Shown: positions 44,675 to 53,044, counted from the first letter of the stretch. The stretch: DNA of 64,000 nucleotides from Anabaena cylindrica PCC 7122 (GCF_000317695.1 NC_019771.1:6331837-6395836), one strand, 5' to 3'. Notes: generated by a model not told the origin, from the sequence alone. Numbers and translations are program-made.

Positions 44675-45334
44675 CTACTGCCAAAGTTTACCTAGTGGTG
44701 ATTGATTTAACCAACCGATGAATACTAATTGCTCTTCTTCGGGCATATCTTGTAACCGATCCTTGAGTTGACGAGCAAAATTGGTATCACCAAAATAAGT
44801 TTTTCCTAGTCGATGCAGTTCTTCCAGGAGAATAATCACATGAGTTTCTTGCCAAGAAGGCAGTTTAGGTATTTGTGAAGGCTCAACAGTTAGCAAAGAT
44901 TTGACTGCCTCTGAGGAAGATATTTGGGGAAATTGCTTTTGCTGTAGTATCCCTGTTATGTCTTTTTCAAATAAACTCGCTTGCCGATTACCTAATAAAT
45001 CTTCGATATCTAGATAAACGGCTTGCAGCAGCACAATACTGGCTAACGTCAAAATTTCAACACTGCTATGACTACCTGTATCATTTTCTAGCTGTTCCAA
45101 GCGGATTTTACCCCAGACGCTAAAACGCTCTGGTTCTTCCAGTAGGACACAGGCTTTACCACGATTGTCAGTAAGAGACCGCCACAACGCTTTGGCTTCA
45201 ACCTCTTGACTAGCTTTGAAAACACTTATCAGGCGAAAGGTTTGCCCCTGATAATGGAGGATCGGCACCTGCTGATCCCGCGTTGGGTGCTGAATAGTTG
45301 AGATTTCAACATCCTGGCGTTTGAGAATAAACAT
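44675..45334 (-). CDS. conserved hypothetical protein
   Basis: Soluble protein of 219 residues. It begins FILKRQDVEISTIQHPTRD and contains HYQGQTFRLISVFKASQEVEA and, near the end, the helical segment FARQLKDRLQDMPEEEQLVF. There is no signal peptide or membrane segment, and no catalytic motif that I recognise. Such proteins occur across filamentous cyanobacteria without assigned function. It lies upstream of the membrane protein/HTH pair on the same strand with a gap of about 140 bp, so a common transcript is possible. Confidence 0.7.
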   Translation of the reverse strand: MFILKRQDVEISTIQHPTRDQQVPILHYQGQTFRLISVFKASQEVEAKALWRSLTDNRGKACVLLEEPERFSVWGKIRLEQLENDTGSHSSVEILTLASIVLLQAVYLDIEDLLGNRQASLFEKDITGILQQKQFPQISSSEAVKSLLTVEPSQIPKLPSWQETHVIILLEELHRLGKTYFGDTNFARQLKDRLQDMPEEEQLVFIGWLNQSPLGKLWQ

Positions 45335-45688
45335 GGCACTAGCAAATAACTCCTCACAGGGGCTGTTTTGACAAAAAATATGTCATGGACTTGGGCAACA
45401 TAGCCGACAGTATAATTATTTATATTATGGTATGGGAGAATTAGGCATTTGCCAGATGTTTCACCAGCATACGCCATAGAGGGCATTAGTACTGATTAGT
45501 CAAATTCTTCCTTGACATCACAATATACCTGAATATCCCATATGTTTAGTTTTTAGTGTACATCTACTGACTCATGACTTGGATCTTCGTCTGGAAATTG
45601 GGAAATTTTCAATTTGATCTTGCTTGTTGCTAGGAATAAGAGATATAATGGTGTATGATGACTTTTTGATAACCCAGAGATTACTCTT
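45335..45688. other. spacer upstream of tRNA-Arg
   Basis: About 350 bp holding the promoter of the leftward hypothetical gene and that of the tRNA. TATAATGG at about 45647-45654 is placed suitably for tRNA transcription. No gene is visible. Confidence 0.4.
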
Positions 45689-45761
45689 GGGCGCGTAGCT
45701 CAGTGGATAGAGCAATTGCCTTCTAAGCAATCGGTCGCAGGTTCGAGCCCTGCCGCGCTCG
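45689..45761 (+). tRNA. tRNA-Arg (anticodon UCU)
   Basis: Complete cloverleaf of 73 nt: acceptor GGGCGCG / CGCGCTC with one G-U pair, D arm GCTC...GAGC, anticodon stem ATTGC/GCAAT with loop CTTCTAA (anticodon TCT), T arm GCAGG TTCGAGC CCTGC and discriminator G. CCA is not encoded (TTTT follows). It reads AGA and AGG codons. Confidence 0.95.
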
Positions 45762-45950
45762 TTTTAAGTCAGTTTGAACCCTCAAATCTGTAAGTAATAA
45801 TATCCTGTTTTGCGGATTTTGGAGTTAATTTTTATGCGATACCTTACAGTAAGTGCTGAACTATCCGGCAATAATTTTGCTGTATGTTTTAACAAGCATA
45901 ATTCAATAAGTACAAGAATGTGCTAATTAACATATAACTTGTTTATAGTT

Positions 45951-46052
45951 ATAGCAGTTCTCTGTTGAGTGAGATACAAGAACCCCACCCCCCACCCCCG
46001 CAAGCGATGAGGGGGCTATGATGTATTTCATTCAAATGCATACCGCTATATC
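45951..46052 (+). repeat. dispersed repeat of about 100 bp, family 2 (copy 1)
   Basis: Matches, inverted, the sequence at 56033-56132: shared blocks are GAGTGAGATACAAGAACCC, CGCAAGCGATGAGGGGGCTAT and TTCATTCAAATGCATACCGC. The outer ends ATAGCAGTTCTC and GCATACCGCTAT are partly complementary, which is suggestive of a small palindromic mobile unit. No gene lies between the tRNA and dcd. Confidence 0.85.
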
Positions 46053-46095
46053 AGCCTGAAAGAAAATACCAATTCACGATATTCTATTAAATTGA

Positions 46096-46229
46096 AGCAT
46101 CTCACCTTTGCGAATATAGCTTGAGATTCTTTCCTTCGGAACGCTACGCGAACGCTTCACTATGTTGTGTATGGCTTACGCCACGTTACGCTCAGAATGA
46201 CAGGGGTGTTTTTACAAAAGTGAGATGCT
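46096..46229. mobile_element. short element with 15-bp terminal inverted repeats
   Basis: AGCATCTCACCTTTG at 46096-46110 and CAAAAGTGAGATGCT at 46215-46229 (one mismatch). Inside are CTTCGGAACGCTACGCGAACG and AATGACAGGGGTG, sequences typical of dispersed cyanobacterial repeats. It is 134 bp with no gene; it lies 34 bp upstream of the dcd start and could contribute to its promoter. Confidence 0.65.
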
Positions 46230-46262
46230 CCTATTAATTTGGTTTGAATTACCCGTGAACTT

Positions 46263-46844
46263 GTGATTAAAAACGATATCTGGATTACCGAAATGGCTAA
46301 AAAAGGCATGATTTCGCCTTTTGAGCCAAGTTTAGTACGTCATTTTGAAGAACTGCCTGTAATTTCATTTGGTCTTAGCAGCTTTGGCTACGACATCAGA
46401 CTATCGCATGAAGATTTCCGTATTTTTAAGCATATTCCAGGCACAGTAGTTGATCCCAAAAATTTTAATGCTGAAAACTTGGAGCAAACAAAACTCCATA
46501 CAGATGAAAATGGTAGTTACTTTATCCTTCCAGCACATTCCTACGGACTTGGGGTTGCTCTTGAAAGGCTGGAAATACCAGATAATATTACAGTCATTTG
46601 CATTGGCAAAAGTACTTACGCAAGATGTGGTATAATTGCAAACGTAACTCCTGCGGAGGCTGCTTGGCGTGGCTACTTAACCTTAGAGTTATCCAACGCT
46701 TCTAGTGCTGACTGTCGCATTTATGCTAATGAAGGCATAGTACAATTGATGTTTTTAGAAGGAGCGCCCTGTGCAGTTAATTATGAAGCGCGTCAGGGTA
46801 AATATCAAGACCAGTTAGGTGTTGTAACTCTGGCTAGGGTTTAA
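46263..46844 (+). CDS. dcd: dCTP deaminase
   Basis: Deaminates dCTP to dUTP, the first step toward dTMP in bacteria with this route. Trimeric dUTPase-like fold, 193 residues. Visible motifs: SSFGYDIRLS near residue 40, IGKSTYARCGIIANVTPAEAAW (CGKSxYAR region, near 118-140) and YLTLELSNAS with the catalytic Glu near residue 139. The start is GTG at 46263; an internal ATG (MAKKGM) would remove the first strand. It opens a cluster of DNA-precursor genes (dut, a deaminase-fold membrane protein and thymidylate synthase). Confidence 0.93.
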   Translation: MIKNDIWITEMAKKGMISPFEPSLVRHFEELPVISFGLSSFGYDIRLSHEDFRIFKHIPGTVVDPKNFNAENLEQTKLHTDENGSYFILPAHSYGLGVALERLEIPDNITVICIGKSTYARCGIIANVTPAEAAWRGYLTLELSNASSADCRIYANEGIVQLMFLEGAPCAVNYEARQGKYQDQLGVVTLARV

Positions 46845-46944
46845 ATTGCAAAAAGAGACAATCATTTAACTTTTTGCAACTAATTATAGTGATTCACTAA
46901 GTTATACTTCATTAGATAATAATGATTTAAACGGAGATGATATT

Positions 46945-47559
46945 ATGAATCGCTCCCGAATTATTCAGCCTGGACAAAGTTATACATTTAGTAAATACTT
47001 TGATTTAGCATTTTCTCCAGAGGATATTCTGGCGGAACTTGGTTGTGTTTATCAACGTGAAAGGCTGAAATTACCGATTATAGAATCAACACCTAACTAT
47101 GTTGAAGAATTGCAGCGAGTAATTGAACGTAACCTCCGACGAGTTAAATTACTAAGTGAGGATGCCCGGAAACAAGCAATTATAGCGCCGATTCTTCTAG
47201 AAGTTTGTGAAATCACAGAAACGCAATTAAATATCGAATATCCTATTAGCGTCAGCGACCAACTAAAAGGTAGTTTAGATTATTACATTAATAAAGGTAA
47301 AGGTTTATTAGTCATTGAGGCTAAACAATCAGATTTGAGTAAAGGATTTACACAATTAGCTGTTGAATTGATTGCTCTTGACCAATGGATAAATTCTGAT
47401 AAACCAATACTTTATGGAGCAGTTACTACTGGTGAAGATTGGCGATTCGCTATATATAAACGTCAAGAAAAAGAAATAATAGAAGATATCAAATTATATC
47501 GAGTTCCCGAAGAATTAATTGAATTAGTTAGAATTTTAGTTGCTATAGTTAGCAATTAA
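46945..47559 (+). CDS. hypothetical protein with a PD-(D/E)XK-like core
   Basis: Soluble protein of 204 residues. The stretch GSLDYYINKGKGLLVIEAKQSD (in two parts near residues 110-130) has the D...ExK spacing of PD-(D/E)XK nucleases, with ITETQLNIEYPISV before it and FTQLAVELIALDQW after it, as in restriction-type and HsdR N-terminal-like folds. The first 40 residues resemble the small AFSPEDILAELG domain. Nuclease activity is therefore plausible but not proven. It has its own ribosome site (GGAGATG) and sits between dcd and dut, on the same strand as dcd. Confidence 0.65.
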   Translation: MNRSRIIQPGQSYTFSKYFDLAFSPEDILAELGCVYQRERLKLPIIESTPNYVEELQRVIERNLRRVKLLSEDARKQAIIAPILLEVCEITETQLNIEYPISVSDQLKGSLDYYINKGKGLLVIEAKQSDLSKGFTQLAVELIALDQWINSDKPILYGAVTTGEDWRFAIYKRQEKEIIEDIKLYRVPEELIELVRILVAIVSN

Positions 47560-47604
47560 TAAGGGTATGTTATTTTTTGTTACTGATAGTGACATCATAC
47601 CAAC

Positions 47605-48045
47605 TTATTTATTTGCAGTAATTCCCGTTGAACCAAAACCACTAGTTCCTCTAGATGTATCACTTAAGCTATCAACTTCTTCAATTTCAACGCGAATTAC
47701 AGGTGTAATAACCATTTGAGCAATTTTCATTCCTTTTGTAACTTTAAAAGTCTCTTTTCCATGATTTATTAAAATTACGCCTATTTCTCCGCGATAACCT
47801 TCGTCTATCGTGCCTGGAGTATTTAAAACAGTAATTTGGTGTTTAAGAGCTAAACCACTTCTAGGACGAATTTGAGCCTCAGTTCCTGGAGGTAATTCTA
47901 TTGAAATACCTATATGTACTAACCTGCTTTCGCCACTAGCGATTTGTAGTTCTTCCGTAGAAAATAAATCTAGCCCCGAATCATTTGAATGTTCGTACTT
48001 AGGTATAATTGCCAGCCTGTCTAGTTTTAAAATTTTTACTTTCAT
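47605..48045 (-). CDS. dut: dUTP diphosphatase
   Basis: Hydrolyses dUTP to dUMP and diphosphate, protecting DNA from uracil and supplying thymidylate synthase. Trimeric dUTPase of 146 residues with the five motifs: SGLDLFS (1), RPRSGLALKH (2), LNTPGTIDEGYRGEIGV (3, catalytic Asp and Tyr), KGMKIAQMVI (4) and the C-terminal SRGTSGFGSTG (5). All key residues are present. The frame starts at GTG 48048, ATG 48045 is used. It is divergent from the membrane-anchored deaminase-fold gene, only 90 bp away. Confidence 0.96.
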   Translation of the reverse strand: MKVKILKLDRLAIIPKYEHSNDSGLDLFSTEELQIASGESRLVHIGISIELPPGTEAQIRPRSGLALKHQITVLNTPGTIDEGYRGEIGVILINHGKETFKVTKGMKIAQMVITPVIRVEIEEVDSLSDTSRGTSGFGSTGITANK

Positions 48046-48136
48046 CACTATTCCATTTATATCCTTACCTTTATATGGTGTATTATAATAACTAATGTCC
48101 CAATGTTTAAGTATTTATACTAGTAGAAAACCAAGT

Positions 48137-48916
48137 ATGTCATTGCTAACAGATACTGATTTGGAAATAATGAAATGCTACAGTACATATGAGTGGCAAA
48201 ATCAGAGTGACGATCAACCCAAGATTTATATTGATCCATTTTCACCTAATAGTCTAACACCTATAGGATATGACTTAAGAGTAGGTGGGAGTTATATGTC
48301 CGCATCTAAAGGGGAAGAAGTTCTTGTAAATCAAAATTCTCCAGTTATTATTGAGCCAGGAGATACAACTCTAATTACGGTTTTTGAAGAAATTAGAATG
48401 CCAAAAAACCATAAATTTTCAGGATTAATTTTATCAAAAGTATCCAAAGTTTCAAAAGGTTTATCGAATATATCTACAACAATCGACCCTGATTGGGTTG
48501 GTCATCTTGTAATAGCTGTACATAATTTTTCACAAGAAAGTATAACGATAAATTTTAAAGATACATTCTGTACAGTTGTGTTCCTTGAAAATAAATCACC
48601 TTCTACAAAAGAATCTCGACATACATCTGGAAGGAATGATATTTTAAGGCAAAGAATGTCAGAGGCTGCTAAAAAAGTACAACGGGACAGAGATAAAGAA
48701 AAAAGCAAGGAAAATAAACAGAAAAAGAAAAAAAAGGAAACAGAAAACTTTCTTCAAGTATTTTCATCTCTTGGTATTATTTTGATTTTTATAGTTATAG
48801 GATACGTATTTTTTAAACAAAAGCCCGATATATTTATAACTACTATAGGAGTTGGTGTCGCTATCTCCCAAACAGCCCTAATAGTTATTACAAATATTTT
48901 TAATAGTGAAGATTAA
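48137..48916 (+). CDS. dCTP deaminase/dUTPase-fold protein with C-terminal membrane anchor
   Basis: Protein of 259 residues with two parts. Residues 1-165 match the dCTP deaminase fold: LLTDTDLEIMK, IGYDLRVGG near residue 43, ILSKVSKVSKGLSNISTTIDP near 96 and WVGHLVIAVHNFS near 120. The catalytic Glu of the Dcd motif (LELSN in the neighbouring Dcd) is replaced by Ala (VIAVHN), and the SSxxR motif is lost, so deaminase activity is unlikely. Residues 170-205 are very basic (Lys/Glu coiled coil), followed by two transmembrane helices (SSLGIILIFIVIGYVFF and IGVGVAISQTALIVITNIF). The frame opens at 48095; the ATG at 48137 fits the fold. Unknown function; nucleotide sensing at the membrane is inferred. 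Confidence 0.75.
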   Translation: MSLLTDTDLEIMKCYSTYEWQNQSDDQPKIYIDPFSPNSLTPIGYDLRVGGSYMSASKGEEVLVNQNSPVIIEPGDTTLITVFEEIRMPKNHKFSGLILSKVSKVSKGLSNISTTIDPDWVGHLVIAVHNFSQESITINFKDTFCTVVFLENKSPSTKESRHTSGRNDILRQRMSEAAKKVQRDRDKEKSKENKQKKKKKETENFLQVFSSLGIILIFIVIGYVFFKQKPDIFITTIGVGVAISQTALIVITNIFNSED

Positions 48917-48957
48917 ATTTATAAAAACAATTTTCATAAATTCAAGATATTTAGAGC

Positions 48958-50487
48958 TTACTGTGTAATGAAATTAGTGACTTTTATTGGTTTATCTTGC
49001 TCATAAATAAAATCTTGTTTCATTAACAAAGCTATTTCAGCTTTTTGTAATTCTCCACCTAAATACAGAGCATGGGAAACTTGTAAACCAGGACAATCTA
49101 TGAATATTTGCTGGGAGAGTTTATTTGCAGATTTACCAGAATAACAATTAACTACTTCTCCAGATCCAGGAGTTGTATGTTCTACAATAATTTGATTATT
49201 CTGGATGGTAATAATAAAACTACCAGCAGGATCAAAATAGTCTCTTTGCTGGCAAATTTTAGGATATTGGGATTGAATCACGTTTTCGACATTTTCAAAG
49301 CAGTCATCATAAATATGGGCGCTTTGACTAATGGTAATTAATGCTCCCATTTTTAATTTATGGTTAGATTTTTGAATAATAGCTTCACAAATATATCGTT
49401 GTAATTCTCGCAATCCCATAGCATTTGCAGGCCACGCAGAGAACATATCATTACTGCGGAAAGTGGCTGTTAAAGATAATTCATTATCAACTATTCTTAC
49501 CCAAATATGATTTAGGCAAGGTGGACTATCATTATGATCTTGTTTAGCATCCCATAAAGACATTACTGCTCTTGCTGAATCAATATCATTTACTAGTTTG
49601 TCAATTACTTGTTGAATTTGATCGTGTCCAAACCAAGAACGCAAACGTTGACCATATGTGTATTTAACTCCTTCTCGATTAGGTGAATCATCTAATATTT
49701 GAGAAATGTATTCTTCTAAAAAGCTTTTATCAATTGGTAAATAATTGGGTTCGGGAAAATAAAAATCTTCAGGTTCATCGGTGACAACTGCCATTAAATC
49801 TATTAATTCTTGCCATTTACCATCATAGCTAGTTGGTCGAATTGTGCCTGTGGTTTTAATGCGATGAATGATTTTTACCCAAGTTTCCGCTATGGTTTTA
49901 CCTTCTATTCTGTGTCCATAACGTGAACCGGGTAAAACTGTGGGTTCAATGGTAGCCATAGGAAATTCTAAGGAAACTCCCCAAGGATCAATTGCTGCTT
50001 GTTGGGAGTAATGTTTAATTTTCTCAACTGCTTCTGTGATTGATTGAGCTTCTTGAAATTCTATAGAATGTCGCAGTTTTTCTAAAACATCTATATTAAT
50101 CTCTATATCAATATATCCAGTAATGGTAGAGCGAATTACCCAAGATTTGCGTCCAGTGTCGCTTAAGCTTTCTTCGACTCCATTGCGGAAAAAATCGAGT
50201 AAGCAGTGAGATGCACCTGCATTTTTATCTTCTTTGGTAGCGTTGAGGACAACTAAATAACGAACATGAGGATTCAATAATAAGTTACGAACTAGTAGGT
50301 TTATTCCTCTGGTGGGCGAATACAACTGCCCAATTACAGCATAATCTGACGGTTGCAGGTGTTTTGCGATCGCTTGCTTCACTGTCCACCCTGTAATTAC
50401 TGCTGTTTGCCCGTTTCCGTAAATTAACTGATTCGGCTTGTGCTTTGCTGTATAACTAAATTCAGTTACTTGACCTGTTCCCTTCAT
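48958..50487 (-). CDS. thymidylate synthase (ThyA-like) with extra N-terminal domain
   Basis: Protein of 509 residues. The C-terminal half (about 215-500) is a thymidylate synthase of the archaeal-like ThyA type: YTYGQRLRSWFG, DSPPCLNHIWVRIV with the catalytic Cys near residue 325, and FRSNDMFSAWPANAMGLREL. It would methylate dUMP to dTMP with methylene-tetrahydrofolate. The N-terminal 200 residues (GQTAVITGWTVKQAIAKHL, DYAVIGQLYSPTRGINLLVRNL, LVVLNATKEDKNAGASHCLLDFF) resemble the MtrA/DUF4346-type domain. It is convergent with the membrane-anchored deaminase-fold gene and next to dut and dcd, so a precursor-supply role fits. Confidence 0.85.
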   Translation of the reverse strand: MKGTGQVTEFSYTAKHKPNQLIYGNGQTAVITGWTVKQAIAKHLQPSDYAVIGQLYSPTRGINLLVRNLLLNPHVRYLVVLNATKEDKNAGASHCLLDFFRNGVEESLSDTGRKSWVIRSTITGYIDIEINIDVLEKLRHSIEFQEAQSITEAVEKIKHYSQQAAIDPWGVSLEFPMATIEPTVLPGSRYGHRIEGKTIAETWVKIIHRIKTTGTIRPTSYDGKWQELIDLMAVVTDEPEDFYFPEPNYLPIDKSFLEEYISQILDDSPNREGVKYTYGQRLRSWFGHDQIQQVIDKLVNDIDSARAVMSLWDAKQDHNDSPPCLNHIWVRIVDNELSLTATFRSNDMFSAWPANAMGLRELQRYICEAIIQKSNHKLKMGALITISQSAHIYDDCFENVENVIQSQYPKICQQRDYFDPAGSFIITIQNNQIIVEHTTPGSGEVVNCYSGKSANKLSQQIFIDCPGLQVSHALYLGGELQKAEIALLMKQDFIYEQDKPIKVTNFITQ

Positions 50488-50645
50488 GATTCGTTAAAAG
50501 TCAAATTTTACCATTCTAGCGAGGATCATAGAATAATATATCTTAATTTTTACAAATCTTAAATTTGACAGAAAAAACAATAAATACGCTGGAATTTAGA
50601 TAAAAATAAAGCTGTTTGTACAGATAAATAAAAATTTGATTATGT

Positions 50646-50665
50646 TATAATCCGCATTAATGCGG
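50646..50665 (+). promoter_or_regulatory. promoter with palindromic operator-like site upstream of the GGDEF gene
   Basis: A consensus TATAAT (50646-50651) is followed directly by the perfect palindrome CCGCATTAATGCGG (50652-50665), which would cover the transcription start, 70 bp before the ATG. No good -35 box is seen at the usual spacing, so activator help is possible. Confidence 0.5.
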
Positions 50666-50733
50666 ACGCATTTAAATTCATATTAATAGAGCAATTTTTT
50701 CGGGAATGTCATGAATTTTAATGAATTAAAACT

Positions 50734-52614
50734 ATGTGGCAAATCAAAATAAAAAATTGGTTATTTAAACATAGAGATAAAAAGCTGATTAGTCTCAACT
50801 TATTAATAGCAATAGCCTACAATATTTGTGTTATAATTAGCTTGGAATTCACTTCTTTACCAGGGAAAGTTGCGGCTGTTTGGTTCCCTTCAGGAATGAC
50901 ATTAGCCGCAGTGTTTTTATTAGGTAATCGAGTATTTCCTGGAATTATTTTGGGTTCTATACTTGGTCTTTCTAAAAATTTATTGGGTTTAACACCGCCT
51001 TTATCAATTTTAAATTTTATTTTACTGAATGTTATCTGTGCTTGTGGTAATTGTTTACAACCTTTTGCCGCTACTTATCTAATTAAACAGTTTGCTCGTC
51101 ATGAAAATATATTTAATCAGGTCAATTCAATCTTTTTATTTATTCTGGGTGCTGTTGCTTCGCCAATTATATCAGCGACTATGGGAATTACAGCGTCGTG
51201 TTTGATGGGAACGACTCCTTGGAATAGTTATGGTATTAGCTGGTTAGTATGGTGGTTGACAAGTGCTTTAGCTCACCTGATATTCACGCCATCATTACTC
51301 TTATGGAAAACCTATTTACATAAAAAAGAATATTACTACCGTAGAGGGGAGACACTAGTAGTATTGAGCATTATTCTATGTATAAACTGGCTCACATATA
51401 TGGGCGGACATCATTTGGAATACACTTTGCTCCCTATGTTGATATGGTCTGTTTTTCGTCTTGGTAATTTTGTTTCTAGTATTTTTGTGACTTTGGTTTC
51501 TGCGATCGCTATTTTTGCCACGTCACAAGGATACGGACCATTTGTGAAAGACGAACCCTATCAATCGTTTATGCTTTTACAATCCTTCACAGGTGTTTTT
51601 TCAATTACTGCACTTGTACTTTCAGCCGTGATTGATGAACGACAAGTAGCTGAGTTATCTCTAAACCAGACCTTAGCCACACAAGAAATAAAAATTAAAG
51701 AACGAACAGCAGCATTGCAACAGAGTGAGTCCCAACTTAATGGCTTTTTTTCATCTGCCTCAATTGGGATGTGTATTTTAGATCAGGAACTTAGGTATAT
51801 TCGAGTTAATGAAATAATCGCAGAAATTAACGGGATATCGGTTGCTGATCACCTGGGTAAGAAAATTCAAGAAATATTACCGCAACTATCTCCAGATATA
51901 GAATATATTTGTCAGCAGGTGATCGCTACAGGAAAACCTATAAGAAATCAAGAAATAAGCTTTAAATTTCATCCCCAAGTAGGTATTTCTAGAACTTGGT
52001 TAGCTTCATATTTCCCCATCTTTGATGCAGATAGTATTCCCTTTGCGGTGGGAGTAGTTGTTATGGAAATTAGCGATCGCAAACAGCTAGAACTCCAACT
52101 TCAGCAACAAGTCCGTTTGGATGGATTGACACAAATTGCTAACCGTCGTCACTTTGATGAAGTATTATTTAAAGAATGGCAACGCTGTATTCGCACTCAA
52201 CAGCCACTTTCTCTACTTATCTGTGATGCTGATGAGTTTAAAGCTTATAACGATGCCTATGGGCATCCAATGGGAGACAGTTGTTTAATTCAAATTGCCC
52301 AGATACTCAAGATTAATGTTCAGCGTCCCAATGATTTAGTAGCTAGGTATGGGGGTGAAGAGTTTGCAATTCTTCTCCCCGAAACGACTTCTGAGGGAGC
52401 ATTTCATATTGCTAACTCGATTCAGGAACACATCCACCAAGTCAATATTCCCCATCCACGTTCACGGGTGTGTGACCATGTCACTTTAAGCATTGGCATT
52501 GCTACCTGCATTCCCGTAGCGGAAACTCGACCTGAAGAAATCGTGATCACCGCAGATCAGGCACTTTATGAAGCCAAAAACCAGGGACGCGATCGCATCG
52601 TCCTCAAAATCTAA
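50734..52614 (+). CDS. MASE1-PAS-GGDEF diguanylate cyclase
   Basis: Membrane sensor that should make cyclic di-GMP. Domains: MASE1-type membrane sensor with about eight helices (residues 15-300, including AVWFPSGMTLAAVFLLGNR), a short coiled coil (about 305-335), a PAS domain (about 340-450, LNGFFSSASIGMCILDQEL) and a GGDEF domain (about 460-626). The active-site loop is GGEEF at 540-544, intact, and the inhibitory I-site RPND lies exactly five residues before it (531-534). Both suggest an active, product-inhibited cyclase. It is monocistronic, with its own palindrome-bearing promoter, and is followed by hli on the same strand. Confidence 0.93.
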   Translation: MWQIKIKNWLFKHRDKKLISLNLLIAIAYNICVIISLEFTSLPGKVAAVWFPSGMTLAAVFLLGNRVFPGIILGSILGLSKNLLGLTPPLSILNFILLNVICACGNCLQPFAATYLIKQFARHENIFNQVNSIFLFILGAVASPIISATMGITASCLMGTTPWNSYGISWLVWWLTSALAHLIFTPSLLLWKTYLHKKEYYYRRGETLVVLSIILCINWLTYMGGHHLEYTLLPMLIWSVFRLGNFVSSIFVTLVSAIAIFATSQGYGPFVKDEPYQSFMLLQSFTGVFSITALVLSAVIDERQVAELSLNQTLATQEIKIKERTAALQQSESQLNGFFSSASIGMCILDQELRYIRVNEIIAEINGISVADHLGKKIQEILPQLSPDIEYICQQVIATGKPIRNQEISFKFHPQVGISRTWLASYFPIFDADSIPFAVGVVVMEISDRKQLELQLQQQVRLDGLTQIANRRHFDEVLFKEWQRCIRTQQPLSLLICDADEFKAYNDAYGHPMGDSCLIQIAQILKINVQRPNDLVARYGGEEFAILLPETTSEGAFHIANSIQEHIHQVNIPHPRSRVCDHVTLSIGIATCIPVAETRPEEIVITADQALYEAKNQGRDRIVLKI

Positions 52615-52638
52615 ATCATCTCTCCCAGATGAAAATAC

Positions 52639-52667
52639 TTTACAAATATTAATTTTAATGTTACATT
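52639..52667 (+). promoter_or_regulatory. possible HLR1/RpaB half-sites upstream of hli
   Basis: TTTACAAA (52639-52646) and GTTACATT (52660-52667) each fit the (G/T)TTACA(T/A)(T/A) half-site of the high-light regulatory element. They are 21 bp apart start to start instead of the usual 10, so this is a degenerate or two-turn spacing. RpaB control of hli genes is known in other cyanobacteria. Confidence 0.3.
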
Positions 52668-52700
52668 TATTAACATAGAAGGAATCAGGAAAATAAACTA

Positions 52701-52916
52701 ATGCGTACAAGCGGTGCTATTAAAGACGACCAAGGCAAAATGAATAACTTTGCGGTTGAACCAAAGGTATACATAGACGAGCAGGGCAATAGAACAGGAT
52801 TTACCAAATATTCAGAACTACTCAATGGTCGGTTGGCCATGATCGGTTTTATATCTTTGATAGCATTAGAAGTATTCACAGGACATGGTGTATTCGGCCT
52901 TTTGTCCAGCCTCTAA
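52701..52916 (+). CDS. hli: high-light-inducible protein (chlorophyll a/b-binding-like, one helix)
   Basis: Single-helix thylakoid protein of 71 residues that binds chlorophyll and carotenoid and protects photosystem assembly in strong light. The binding motif ELLNGRLAMIGFISLIALE (ExxNGRxAMIGF) covers about residues 39-57. The N-terminal 35 residues are soluble. AAGGAAT and GGAAAA precede the ATG. It stands alone between the GGDEF gene and a redoxin, with a terminator 45 bp downstream. Confidence 0.95.
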   Translation: MRTSGAIKDDQGKMNNFAVEPKVYIDEQGNRTGFTKYSELLNGRLAMIGFISLIALEVFTGHGVFGLLSSL

Positions 52917-52960
52917 ACATAAGTGTAAATTTGCTTACATAACAATTTATAAAATAAGAG

Positions 52961-52988
52961 AGACGGGAAAATTTCCGTCTTTAATTTT
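52961..52988 (+). terminator. rho-independent terminator after hli
   Basis: AGACGGGAAA / ATTTCCGTCT forms a stem (six base pairs plus a G-U and A-T pairs), followed by TTAATTTT. Placed 45 bp after the hli stop codon. Confidence 0.75.
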
Positions 52989-53044
52989 GGGGATTTTTGG
53001 CAAAATTTAATGATACGTCGTAAACATTCAGCAAGGGGGTATCT

